Origin: Phaeosaccion multiseriatum | Taxonomy: Eukaryota; Ochrophyta, other classes | Length of the DNA stretch: 64,000 nt | Direction: 5' to 3' | Assembly: GCA_965112735.1 (NCBI GenBank) | Contig: OZ218950.1 | Coordinates: forward strand, 5,456,001 to 5,520,000 | Shown: positions 1 through 10,473 of the stretch, one piece after another | How the letters are laid out: every line of letters starts with the position of its first letter | How positions within the stretch are numbered: position 1 is the first letter of the stretch | Notes under the pieces: model-generated | The model's input: the letters and a program-made list of their open reading frames with translations, nothing else | The model's database searches: none | Told to the model about the DNA's origin: nothing | Program-made: the position numbers and the translations under genes

Positions 1-287
1 ACCGGTGTAGGGCTGCTGGTGTTGTTGCCAAGGGCTGCGCTCCCCGCTGCTGGGGGAGGAATGATGGCGAGGGAGGAGCCGCTGGTGTCGCCACGGGCAG
101 AGTCCGTGTCCTTTGAAGAGGTCCCTTCGCACGCCCCCTGCTGACCATCACACACCCCCCACTCGCTTGGGATGGTGTGCGGGGGGGGGGGCGAGCCACT
201 GAGCGAAATACACTGCGCAGTCCTCTGGCCCGGCTGGTGGAAGCAGCAAAGCGCGCCCAAACCGGCAAATTCGGATTCTTTTCGGAA

Positions 288-662
288 TCACAGATCCAAA
301 AGTGTCCATATATCCAACCCCTGTAGAAAAGCCGAAAATGCCCTCACCGAAGCGCTCATGTTTTCCGCTCCAAGCTCTTCGAACATCAACTCGTAGAAGT
401 TACCCTTCTGCACACGCCGTACCAAGACCACTCCGCTGCGATTCCAACCGTCCGCCGCGGACTTCCGCTGTACCAGCTGAGCAATACAACGAATGCCAAA
501 CACCTCGGTGCTGCGGGCCCGAAAAATGAACAAGTCCAATATCTCAAGCGCGGCGGCACCAATCCCTCGACCACCGAGCACGATAGCAAGAGGGTAGTCC
601 ATCCATACTACCGGAAGTAAGTCGTGCAAGCAGAGCGAGCCACAAGCCCTGTTCTCTCCCAT
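288..662 (-). other. degenerate ORF, possible repeat-derived coding remnant
   Basis: A 124-codon minus-strand frame with mixed, protein-like composition. A stretch around 'ALEILDLFIF' weakly resembles a second minus-strand frame at about 18,438-18,685 ('KLVVLDLSIF' in a similar setting), as if two old copies of one coding repeat flank the satellite domain. No family was recognised, and no start context or exon structure supports an active gene. Confidence 0.2.
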
Positions 663-1997
663 CCTCCATGTTCACACCGCTCACGAGCCCCAACGCCGAA
701 AAAACCATCACCTTCTCTTCTGCATCACAGGCAGGCCCCGACTTCCACTCCATAGCTGTTGTGAACGACCAAACATCATGCTTCCGCCGTCCGTTACAGA
801 TAAGTAGCCAGATTGCTCAATGCCCCAATTTCCTTCAGCACCGGACGACGTACATCGCCGTACACTCCGTAGACGGTCACCAAACGCTGCCGTACCTCCC
901 GAAATGCGAGTACCGTACACTCCCAATGCCGCCTTCCAATTCCCAATTCTCCCTCGTATGCTGTGCCTCTCTTGTCGCCCATCGGTTCGCTGTTATGGCC
1001 ACAGGTCCCATATCCGCTCCACACGGAAACTCGAGGCGCTAACCACGATCAAAGGGCTCTCCGGTTCCTTCCAACAGCCCGAATAGCTGCCTTCGCATCC
1101 ATGCTGCCACCTTTGACGCTCGTACTAACTGCCTTGCGGTTGCTGTTTGTCCTGAGAGCTGAGCCTCCATCGGACCCCCCCCCTCCCCCTCCCATGCGTT
1201 CGAGATGGTGAGGGAGGTACAGCTGTAGTCCGTCTCCTTCCCTTCGCCGCTCCTCGGCCCGATATGTCTCTCGGATGTAGCTGCCGGAGGTGAGCCGTGC
1301 GAGCTCCCGTATCGAAGGTCAGCTACGCCCCCACCCATCCAGAGAGACTGCAGGCAAGCCCAGTGGCGACCACGTACGCCTCCTTCTGGCCATACTGCTG
1401 TTGTAGGTGGGAGACACTCCAACAACAAGGGAGGTACACTTAAAGACGCAGACGTACACAAACATTCACAGGCACACAGATATAGACAAAGGCACAATAC
1501 AGGGACACCAGCACCCACAAACGCACACTAGCACACACAGACGCAGACCAGCACACACAGATACAAACACACATCGTGTGTAGGGGCAGTGACCACGGCT
1601 GCTGTTGCCTAGGACTGCCCCGCCCGCCGTTGAGGGCCGGAATGGCGAGGGATGAGCCGCTGTTGTCACCGCGCGCAGAGCCAGCCTCCTTTGCGGAGGA
1701 GGCCCATATTCGCACGCCAAACACAGGAAATACGCACCCTACAGACAGAAACACCGTCTGGACATACACACACAAACATACAGACAAACACCTGGAAGAG
1801 CTAAGGGGCCTGCCGTCACCCGGGAGCCCCTTTCGTCTCGTAAAAAGACAAAAAATGCCGTGGACCACACCCCCCAAACCTTGGGCCACGGGAGAGAGGA
1901 GAGGGCGGAGAGATGAGTAGGGCGTCGGCCTCAACACCGGACGCGGATCCTACGGCGATACCAGCAAGGAAGAAAGGGCGAAGAGGGCAAAAGGCGC

Positions 1998-2195
1998 CGG
2001 CACTCAACACCGGGGAGGCGGTCGGCACTCAACACCAGACACCGCTCCTAAGCCGTAGAGCCCCACAACACCGGCAAAGGGAAAGAAAAGAAGAGTTCCG
2101 GCACTCAACACCGTGGACACTGTCGGCACTCAACACCAGACACAGTCTCCCTATCTCTCCTTCCCTCGCCCACGAGGACCCCGGCACTCAACACC
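1998..2195. repeat. five dispersed copies of the 14-mer cggcactcaacacc
   Basis: Exact copies start at 1998, 2023, 2099, 2124 and 2182. Spacing alternates 25, 76, 25 and 58 bp, so the first four form two pairs with the same internal distance. Degenerate versions occur near 1,925 and 2,065. This looks like a short imperfect minisatellite. No function is evident. Confidence 0.7.
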
Positions 2196-2547
2196 AGGCG
2201 GGTCCCCTTGGCCGACACAAGCGCTCTGTCCGGGCCCAGGACAAGAGGCTCGCTTTCCACCACACCAGTATCTACTCTCCTCCTTGACAGTGTGCTCCAC
2301 TCTTCCTGGGCTCTGTCTCCGCCGCCTCAGTAAGTGACAGCGCACGCCAAGGTCTCTCCTCTTCTGAAAAATCTAAATTCCCTGCTTCACTGACATACTG
2401 TACATCTCCCCAGAGGGGACCCCCCCCCTTGGGGCGGTACCAAGCACCTACGCTGACGCTTCGCCCTGCTGGCTCCCATGTCTCCCACCTCTTCCTCGTC
2501 TCTGTTCCGCGAGAAACAAAGTTCCGTTGCTGCGCTGCTGAACAGGC

Positions 2548-5500
2548 TGCGCCTCGTGTTGCCAGAACAGGGCCAGATTGGGCGTGTGGGGCCTGCCGAG
2601 GCGATATCTGCCGCATGCTTGGCCATCACACGCCTCACTGTGCACAACCCGTGCTCGGCGACGGTCTGCCGTGCCCAGCTTACCCCTCATTCGGGCTGCT
2701 GGTGGCCTCAAATGCGCCTCGTGTTGCCAGAACAGGGCCAGATTGGGCGTGTGAGGCCTGACGAGGCCCCACTTGCCGCATGCTTGGCCATCACACGCGT
2801 CACTGTGCACAACCCGTGCTCGGCGACGGTCTGCCGTGCCCAGCTTACTCCTCATTCGGGCTGCTGGTGGCCTCAACATGCGCCTCGTGTTGCCAGAACA
2901 GGGCCAGATTGGGCGTGTGAGGCCTGCGGAGGCGATATCTGCCGCATGCTTGGCCATCACACGCGTCATTGTACACAACCCGTGCTCGGCGACAGTCTGC
3001 CGTGCCCAGCTTACCCCTCATTCGGGCTGCTGGTGGCCTCAAATGCGCCTCGTGTTGCCAGAACAGGGCCAGATTGGGCGTGTGAAGCCTGCGGAGGCGA
3101 TCTCTGCCGCATGCTTGGCCATCACACGCGTCACTGTGCACAACCCGTGCTCGGCGACGGTCTGCCGTGCCCAGCTTACCCCTCATTCGGGCTGCTGGTG
3201 GCCTCAACATGCGCCTCGTGTTGCCAGAACAGGGCCAGATTGGGCGTGTGGGGCCTGCCGAGGCCCTACTTGCCGCATGCTTGGCCATCACACGCCTCAC
3301 TGTGCACAACCCGTGCTCGGCGACGGTCTGCCGTGCCCAGCTTACCCCTCACTCGGGCTGCTGGTGGCCTCAAATGCGCCTCGTGTTGCCAGAACAGGGC
3401 CAAATTGGGCGTGTGAGGCCTGCGGAAGCGATATCTGCCGCGTGCTTGGCCATCACACGCCTCACTGTGCACAACCCGTGCTCGGCGACGGTCTGCCGTG
3501 CCCAGCTTACCCCTCATTCGGGCTGCTGGTGGCCTCAAATGCGCCTCGTGTTGCCAGAACAGGGCCAGATTGGGCGTGTGAGGCCTGACGAGGCCCCACT
3601 TGCCGCATGCTTGGCCATCACACGCGTCACTGTGCACAACCCGTGCTCGGCGACGGTCTGCCGTGCCCAGCTTACCCCTCATTCGGGCTGCTGGTGGCCT
3701 CAACATGCGCCTCGTGTTGCCAGAACAGGGCCAGAGGGCCAGATTGCGGAGGCGTGTCTGCCGAGGCCTGCGCCAGGCGATCATCTGCCGCACAATGCTT
3801 GGCCACCACAGCGCGAAGTACACAACCCGTGCTCGGCGACAGTCTGCCGTGCCCAGCTTACCCCTCATTCGGGCTGCTGGTGGCCTCAAATGCGCCTCGT
3901 GTTGCCAGAACAGGGCCAGATTGGGCGTGTGAAGCCTGCGGAGGCGATCTCTGCCGCATGCTTGGCCATCACACGCGTCACTGTGCACAACCCGTGCTCG
4001 GCGACGGTCTGCCGTGCCCAGCTTACTCCTCATTCGGGCTGCTGGTGGCCTCAACATGCGCCTCGTGTTGCCAGAACAGGGCCAGATTGGGCGTGTGAGG
4101 CCTGCCGAGGCCCCACTTGCCGCATGCTTGGCCATCACACGCGTCACTGTGCACAACCCGTGCTCGGCGACGGTCTGCCGTGCCCAGCTTACTCCTCATT
4201 CGGGCTGCTGGTGGCCTCAACATGCGCCTCGTGTTGCCAGAACAGGGCCAGTGGCCTCAACATGCGCCTCGTGTTGCCAGAACAGGGCCAGATTGGGCGT
4301 GTGGGGCCTGCCGAGGCCCCACTTGCCGCATGCTTGGCCATCACACGCCTCACTGTGCACAACCCGTGCTCGGCGACGGTCTGCCGTGCCCAGCTTACCC
4401 CTCATTCGGGCTGCTGGTGGCCTCAAATGCGCCTCGTGTTGCCAGAACAGGGCCAGATTGGGCGTGTGAGGCCTGACGAGGCCCCACTTGCCGCATGCTT
4501 GGCCATCACACGCGTCACTGTGCACAACCCGTGCTCGGCGACGGTCTGCCGTGCCCAGCTTACTCCTCATTCGGGCTGCTGGTGGCCTCAACATGCGCCT
4601 CGTGTTGCCAGAACAGGGCCAGATTGGGCGTGTGAGGCCTGCGGAGGCGATATCTGCCGCATGCTTGGCCATCACACGCGTCATTGTACACAACCCGTGC
4701 TCGGCGACAGTCTGCCGTGCCCAGCTTACCCCTCATTCGGGCTGCTGGTGGCCTCAAATGCGCCTCGTGTTGCCAGAACAGGGCCAGATTGGGCGTGTGA
4801 AGCCTGCGGAGGCGATATCTGCCGCATGCTTGGCCATCACACGCGTCACTGTGCACAACCCGTGCTCGGCGACGGTCTGCCGTGCCCAGCTTACTCCTCA
4901 TTCGGGCTGCTGGTGGCCTCAACATGCGCCTCGTGTTGCCAGAACAGGGCCAGATTGGGCGTGTGAGGCCTGCGGAGGCGATATCTGCCGCATGCTTGGC
5001 CATCACACGCGTCACTGTGCACAACCTGTTCTCGGCGACGGTCTGCCGTGCCCAGTTTACCCCTCATTCGGGCTGCTGGTGGCCTCAAATGCGCCTCGTG
5101 TTGCCAGAACAGGGCCAGATTGGGCGTGTGAGGCCTGCGGAGGCGATATCTGCCGCATGCTTGGCCATCACACGCGTCACTGTTCACAACCCGTGCTCGG
5201 CGACGGTCTGCCGTGCCCAGCTTACCCCTCATTCGGGCTGCTGGTGGCCTCAAATGCGCCTCGTGTTGCCAGAACAGGGCCAGATTGGGCGTGTGAGGCC
5301 TGACGAGGCCCCACTTGCCGCATGCTTGGCCATCACACGCGTCACTGTGCACAACCCGTGCTCGGCGACGGTCTGCCGTGCCCAGCTTACTCCTCATTCG
5401 GGCTGCTGGTGGCCTCAACATGCGCCTCGTGTTGCCAGAACAGGGCCAGATTGGGCGTGTGAGGCCTGCGGAGGCGATATCTGCCGCATGCTTGGCCATC

Positions 5501-7097
5501 ACACGCGTCATTGTACACAACCCGTGCTCGGCGACAGTCTGCCGTGCCCAGCTTACCCCTCATTCGGGCTGCTGGTGGCCTCAAATGCGCCTCGTGTTGC
5601 CAGAACAGGGCCAGATTGGGCGTGTGAAGCCTGCGGAGGCGATATCTGCCGCATGCTTGGCCATCACACGCGTCACTGTGCACAACCCGTGCTCGGCGAC
5701 GGTCTGCCGTGCCCAGCTTACTCCTCATTCGGGCTGCTGGTGGCCTCAACATGCGCCTCGTGTTGCCAGAACAGGGCCAGATTGGGCGTGTGAGGCCTGC
5801 GGAGGCGATATCTGCCGCATGCTTGGCCATCACACGCGTCACTGTGCACAACCTGTTCTCGGCGACGGTCTGCCGTGCCCAGTTTACCCCTCATTCGGGC
5901 TGCTGGTGGCCTCAAATGCGCCTCGTGTTGCCAGAACAGGGCCAGATTGGGCGTGTGAGGCCTGCGGAGGCGATATCTGCCGCATGCTTGGCCATCACAC
6001 GCGTCACTGTTCACAACCCGTGCTCGGCGACGGTCTGCCGTGCCCAGCTTACCCCTCATTCGGGCTGCTGGTGGCCTCAAATGCGCCTCGTGTTGCCAGA
6101 ACAGGGCCAGATTGGGCGTGTGGGGCCTGCCGAGGCCCCATTTGCCGCATGCTTGGCCATCACACGCGTCATTGTACACAACCCGTGCTCGGTGACAGTC
6201 TGCCGTGCCCAGCTTACCCCTCATTCGGGCTGCTGGTGGCCTCAACATGCGCCTCGTGTTGCCAGAACAGGGCCAGATTGGGCGTGTGAGGCCTGCGGAG
6301 GCGATATCTGCCGCATGCTTGGCCATCACACGCGTCACTGTGCACAACCCGTGCTCGGCGACGGTCTGCCGTGCCCAGCTTACTCCTCATTCGGGCTGCT
6401 GGTGGCCTCAACATGCGCCTCGTGTTGCCAGAACAGGGCCAGATTGGGCGTGTGGGGCCTGCCGAGGCCCCATTTGCCGCATGCTTGGCCATCACACGCG
6501 TCATTGTACACAACCCGTGCTCGGTGACAGTCTGCCGTGCCCAGCTTACCCCTCATTCGGGCTGCTGGTGGCCTCAACATGCGCCTCGTGTTGCCAGAAC
6601 AGGGCCAGATTGGGCGTGTGAGGCCTGCGGAGGCGATATCTGCCGCATGCTTGGCCATCACACGCGTCATTGTGCACAACCCGTGCTCGGCGACGGTCTG
6701 CCGTGCCCAGCTTACCCCTCATTCGGGCTGCTGGTGGCCTCAACATGCGCCTCGTGTTGCCAGAACAGGGCCAGATTGGGCGTGTGGGGCCTGCCGAGGC
6801 CCCACTTGCCGCATGCTTGGCCATCACACGCCTCACTGTGCACAACCCGTGCTCGGCGACGGTCTGCCGTGCCCAGCTTACCCCTCATTCGGGCTGCTGG
6901 TGGCCTCAAATGCGCCTCGTGTTGCCAGAACAGGGCCAGATTGGGCGTGTGAGGCCTGACGAGGCCCCACTTGCCGCATGCTTGGCCATCACACGCGTCA
7001 CTGTGCACAACCCGTGCTCGGCGATGGTCTGCCGTGCCCAGCTTACTCCTCATTCGGGCTGCTGGTGGCCTCAACATGCGCCTCGTGTTGCCAGAAC
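2548..7097. repeat. satellite array, arm 1 (165/166-bp monomer)
   Basis: About 27 tandem monomers. Each carries 'gcgcctcgtgttgccagaac', 'cgcatgcttggccatcacac', 'acaacccgtgctcggcgac' and 'cattcgggctgctggtggcc'. A one-base choice (caaatgcg or caacatgcg) gives 165 or 166 bp. A variable block after 'ttgggcgtgtg' defines subtypes (gcggaggcgatatctgc, gacgaggccccacttgc, ccgaggccccacttgc). Blocks of five monomers repeat at a period of 827 bp (for example 4,560-5,024 against 5,387-5,851). One irregular monomer lies at about 3,733-3,830 and one internally deleted monomer at about 4,240-4,260. Long ORFs cross the array only because 165 is divisible by three. Confidence 0.97.
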
Positions 7098-7479
7098 CGC
7101 TGCTTCAGCAGCGAAGCGGCCCCTGCTCCTCTCCTGCCTTCTACTTCGTGCTGGCCCAGAGCATCGTTGCCGTCATCCTTGCTACTCCACTCGCGGCGGA
7201 GATTGTCATCCCCTCGTGCTGCAATGGCCGCATCCCCGGCCTCGAGCTTGTACAAGTGGAGGAGCAGAAATGCCAACGGCGGAAAATGCGAGGTGCTCCG
7301 ACGGCGGCGGTTTCGGCAGCTCAACAATCGGCGGCTTGCCACGGAGACGACACTATCGCTGTCTGGGCGGTCCCTCGGGACGTCCCCGCCCTCCAGCGCG
7401 GCACAGGGGCCTTGCGGCTGAGTGCCCTCATACTTTCTACGCACTATAACCTCTTCAGCTGGCCGGGGGAGCACCCTCA

Positions 7480-8390
7480 TGTCCCCTCCTGCATCAACCT
7501 CGAGAAGCACGGCGTGGAGGGGAGCTGGCTCTCCTGCCAGCGGGTCTTGGGCATCATGATTGACACTGTGCGGGGGACTGCTTCGCTCCGCCCCGATAAG
7601 CTGGAGGAGCTGCAGATTCTTTTGGCTGAGTGGGGGCCAGAGCGACATTTTTGCTCGCTGAAGGAGCTCCAGTCTGTCATCGGGAAACTCCGGAGCATGA
7701 GCTACTGCGTAGGGCCCGGTCGCTACATGCTCCGCCAGCTCACCAACCTCACTCGACACTGCGGCTTCTCGCCCCACGCTCGCATCACGCTCTCCTCTCA
7801 AGCGCACTTCGACCTGCAGCGGTGGCGGGATCTTTTAGATTGGGGGGTGAAAGATCCCTCCGTCTTGGTCCGCCCTTTAGAATTGATGGTGAAGCGAGTC
7901 CCGGATATCGTATTGGATGGAGATGCAGCAGTGTGGGTGGACTCAGAGGGGGCTATCAGGGGGAGGCATTGTGTGGGAGGCAGCAGGACTTTTCGCGCAG
8001 TGGGAGTGGCCTCCCGAGGTACGGGCTGCTCACCAGGCGTCTCCACAGCTCATCTCCATCAACGACCTCGAGATGGCAGTGATTGTGGTGGGCATCTGCA
8101 CTTTTTGGCTGCACGACCCAGCCAGCTTCTGTCTCGCTGGCGTCTTGGTCAGAGGGGACAACACCAGCTCCCTCTCGTGGATTGAGCACCAGGGAGCGGC
8201 CAACAGTGACATTTCCAATGGTCTGGCAGGACTGGTGGGCCTTTTGGAGATCGGAGCGCAGTGCAGCCTCAACGTCGAGCACGTCGAAGGGGCGAAGAAC
8301 ATCATCCCCGACGGCCTCAGCCGCTACTCCCTCGATTATCTCATCGGTACTGACCACCTTTCTCCCATCTCTCCCATGTTTCAGCCGCTG
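7480..8390 (+). pseudogene. reverse transcriptase C-terminus and RNase H, frameshifted
   Basis: In one frame, 7,480-7,960 encodes 'INLEKHGVEGSW', 'LGIMIDTV' and 'LKELQSVIGKLRSM', which match the region after the active site in DIRS-type RTs (NLEK, LGIxIDT, ELxSLIG). From about 7,960 the homology moves to another frame, with 'GGIVWEAAGLFAQWEWPPEV', 'INDLEMAVIVVGI', 'RGDNTSSLSWIE' and 'NIIPDGLSRY', the RNase H pattern (GG..., LE, DN, DxLSR). The frame change and the missing RT palm make it a pseudogene. The upstream stretch 7,114-7,480 gives no convincing RT homology. Confidence 0.75.
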
Positions 8391-8395
8391 ACGGA

Positions 8396-9511
8396 GTGGC
8401 AACAGCTGGAGCCCAACTCAACGATTATGGACGCCGTTTTCGCAACCTTGCGTGGGGAGCCGCAGCGAGCGGTCTCAGGCCTGCAACCGTTCGTCGCTAC
8501 GCGACGGTCCAGCGTCAGTGGACTGACTTCTGCGGTCTAGCAGGCGTTCCCGTGTTACTGTTTGGAGATGACGACCCTCGCAATGCGGAGGTATTCATGG
8601 CGTTCATAGCGTGGTGCCGAGAGGAGAGGGGCAACGGTGCGGCCACTCTGAGGGGCAAGGGCCCAGGGGTGAATGACCTCTTCTCGCGGGAGGGGCTCAA
8701 GGGGCCTGCAGTCGGGAGGCAGGTCCACCTGCTCCTTCGGAGCTACAGGCTGGAGGACGGAGACAGCGTACAGCAGCTGCCAGTAGACGTGGACATTCTT
8801 CGCAGCACCAGACGGGAGCTGCGAGGGGAGGGGGAGAGAGGGCACATGTTAGGGGCCCTCATCCTCCTGGGGTGGTTCTTTCTCATGCGAGTGAGCGAGT
8901 TCGCCCCGAACAGTGTGAGTGGAGGGACAGATGAAGACTACATTCTCACTCATCACGATGTTACCTTCGCAGATAGAGCGAGCCGGAGCTACACTGGACA
9001 AGAGGCGCTTGCCGCGATCGAGGAAGGAGTGGAGCTGTGCCGCGTCACTCTCGTCTTCACTGGTAGCAAGACGGACACCTTCAGGAGAGGAGAAGTGCGG
9101 ACACACGAGCGGACGGGGGTCGTCGACTTGTGTCCAGTGGAGGCTGCCCTGGAGGCGGTGCGCTGCCACTACCGACGAACGGAGCAGGAGCGGGAGGCAG
9201 CAGGGGGTAGTGCCCTCCTTTCCTCCTATGTGGACGAGTCGGGGAGGAGGAAGTGCGTCACCTCCCACCAAGTCAGCAAGGCACTGAAGAGGAAAGCTCA
9301 GCAGATTGGTAGGGATCCAGCACGCATCTCGTCCCACTCCCTGCGGAGCGGTGGGGCTACGGCATTGGCGGCAAGCGGCGCTGACTGGCGACTCCTGCAG
9401 TTCTGGGGCAGGTGGGCGTCGGCGACAGCCTTTCAGTACGCGCACCGTACGGTGGAGGAGGCTCTTGGCTGGGCAGGGCGCATGCTGCATGCAGACACGG
9501 CAGCGCCCTGA
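8396..9511 (+). CDS. tyrosine recombinase/integrase of the retroelement
   Basis: The frame of about 371 codons opens at a GTG and overlaps the end of the RNase H frame, as in DIRS elements. Residues about 20-110 look like the N-terminal SAM-like core-binding region ('LRPATVRRYATVQRQWTDFC'). The catalytic part follows: Arg in 'LMRVSEFA', Lys in 'FTGSKTDTF', His and Arg in 'SSHSLRSGGATAL', then 'LLQFWGRWAS' and the likely nucleophilic Tyr in 'AFQYAHRT'. All expected residues are present and no stop interrupts it, so this ORF may still be intact although its RT partner is broken. Expression cannot be judged. Confidence 0.85.
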   Translation: MATAGAQLNDYGRRFRNLAWGAAASGLRPATVRRYATVQRQWTDFCGLAGVPVLLFGDDDPRNAEVFMAFIAWCREERGNGAATLRGKGPGVNDLFSREGLKGPAVGRQVHLLLRSYRLEDGDSVQQLPVDVDILRSTRRELRGEGERGHMLGALILLGWFFLMRVSEFAPNSVSGGTDEDYILTHHDVTFADRASRSYTGQEALAAIEEGVELCRVTLVFTGSKTDTFRRGEVRTHERTGVVDLCPVEAALEAVRCHYRRTEQEREAAGGSALLSSYVDESGRRKCVTSHQVSKALKRKAQQIGRDPARISSHSLRSGGATALAASGADWRLLQFWGRWASATAFQYAHRTVEEALGWAGRMLHADTAAP

Positions 9512-9747
9512 GGACTTTGGGTGAATGGGGGATGAGCGGTTCCTCTGAACCGCTGCCCCCAAAGGCCCGTGCTCGCCCCCGTCAGGGGAGCGACACCCCA
9601 GGGACACTGTGTGCCTCGAGGTGAGTCCTTCTTAGGACTGCACTCTTAATGAAAAGTTTATCCCCCAGCATTGGCGACGACTGAATGTGGAGGAGCGAGG
9701 CCTCTCAATGGGTACCCAGTTTTGATGGAGCGCAACGACTGCGAGAA

Positions 9748-10473
9748 CGCTGCTTCAGCAGCGGAGCCACGGAAGTTCTGTTCTCGCAGAGTGGAGTTCG
9801 CAGAGTGGAGTCGACGGAGAAACAGGGTATTGAGAGCCGAGGGGTAGGGTGTGGAGCGTGGGCGCGTGTGTGGACCCCGAGGGGGGTTTAGGATAGAAAT
9901 ATATATGGCAGCAGATGGAAAAGCAGTGTTCTCTGCTGCTCGAGCTCAGAAGAGGAGGAGCCCTGCTGCACTCGCCACCCTACCGTGATTGAAGGAGATC
10001 GAGAGCAGGTACGCGGGGGTGTGGGCAAGCAGGGAGGAGAGTAGGGACGGTGGTGTAGGAAAGCAAGGATCGCAGTAGGGCCCGACTGCTTCTCTTGTGA
10101 GGGTGAAGATGCTGTGTGCTTACTTGTGTCATGCTACCAGTTGCAAACACAAGATGTGCCCCCAATGCTAACAGTTGCAAGGGCTTGCGCTACGCACACG
10201 CATCTAGTAGAAGTTAGAGACCCTTAGCCTGGTGTAGTATGGAGCTCTCACCGGGCAAAAGGTTTTTTCTTTCTCCACCCACCCACCCATCTAGATTAGT
10301 TTAGTACAGAAGTTAGATACTCAGTAGTTAAGGGGGGGATGAGCGGTTCCTCTGAACCGCTGCCCCCAAAGGCCCGTGCTCGCCCCCGTCAGGGGAGCGA
10401 CACCCCAGGGACACTGTGTGCCTCGAGGTGAGTCCTTCTTAGGACTGCACTCTTAATGAAAAGTTTATCCCCC
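9748..10473 (+). mobile_element. truncated non-coding derivative fused head-to-tail to the retroelement
   Basis: It starts with 'cgctgcttcagcagcgg' immediately after the '...gcgagaa' end of the preceding element. It is nearly identical to 13,004-13,715 over its whole length except for a short internal duplication of 'agagtggagt' near 9,790-9,815. It stops at '...tttatccccc' and so lacks the terminal 81 bp present in the 13,004-13,796 copy. The last 135 bp (10,338-10,473) repeat 9,531-9,665, including the hairpin 'agcggttcctctgaaccgct'. The layout is that of a circular or tandem junction. No ORF of note. Confidence 0.85.

Larger units (their letters stand above)
1..2500. other. gene-poor left flank of the satellite domain
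   Basis: No gene could be supported here. The stretch holds short interrupted ORFs on both strands, C/A-rich simple sequence (CA-rich at 1,440-1,570) and traces of old duplication: the sequence at about 1-150 resembles that at about 1,576-1,720, both carrying a 'ggcgagggaKgagccgctg' core followed by a similar tail. The composition and the interrupted frames fit decayed repeats rather than host genes. Confidence 0.6.
7098..9747 (+). mobile_element. decayed tyrosine-recombinase retroelement (DIRS/Ngaro/PAT-like) inserted in the satellite
   Basis: The element starts with the near-palindrome 'cgctgcttcagcagcg' and ends '...gcaacgactgcgagaa'. The same two ends bound the 793-bp insertion at 13,004-13,796, so they are taken as the element's ends. 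Inside are the C-terminal part of a reverse transcriptase, an RNase H region, and an overlapping tyrosine recombinase ORF. RT-RNase H followed by an overlapping recombinase is the arrangement known for DIRS-type elements. The catalytic part of the RT (a YxDD-type motif) is not visible and the RT/RNase H frame is shifted, so this copy is defective. The last 220 bp or so (9,528-9,747) are shared with the short derivatives. Confidence 0.82.

Noticed and set aside
2478-7077. Long ORFs (up to 599 codons) on both strands through the satellite
   Set aside because: They follow from a 165-bp monomer length divisible by three with few stops. Several frames and both strands are open at once, which fits repeat geometry rather than a gene.
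9531-10473. Classical LTRs flanking the retroelement
   Set aside because: The 135-bp direct repeats (9,531-9,665 and 10,338-10,473) lie on the same side of the coding region. They are better explained by two adjacent elements sharing a 3' end. 'attggcgacgact' resembles a tRNA primer-binding site but is not placed after a 5' LTR.
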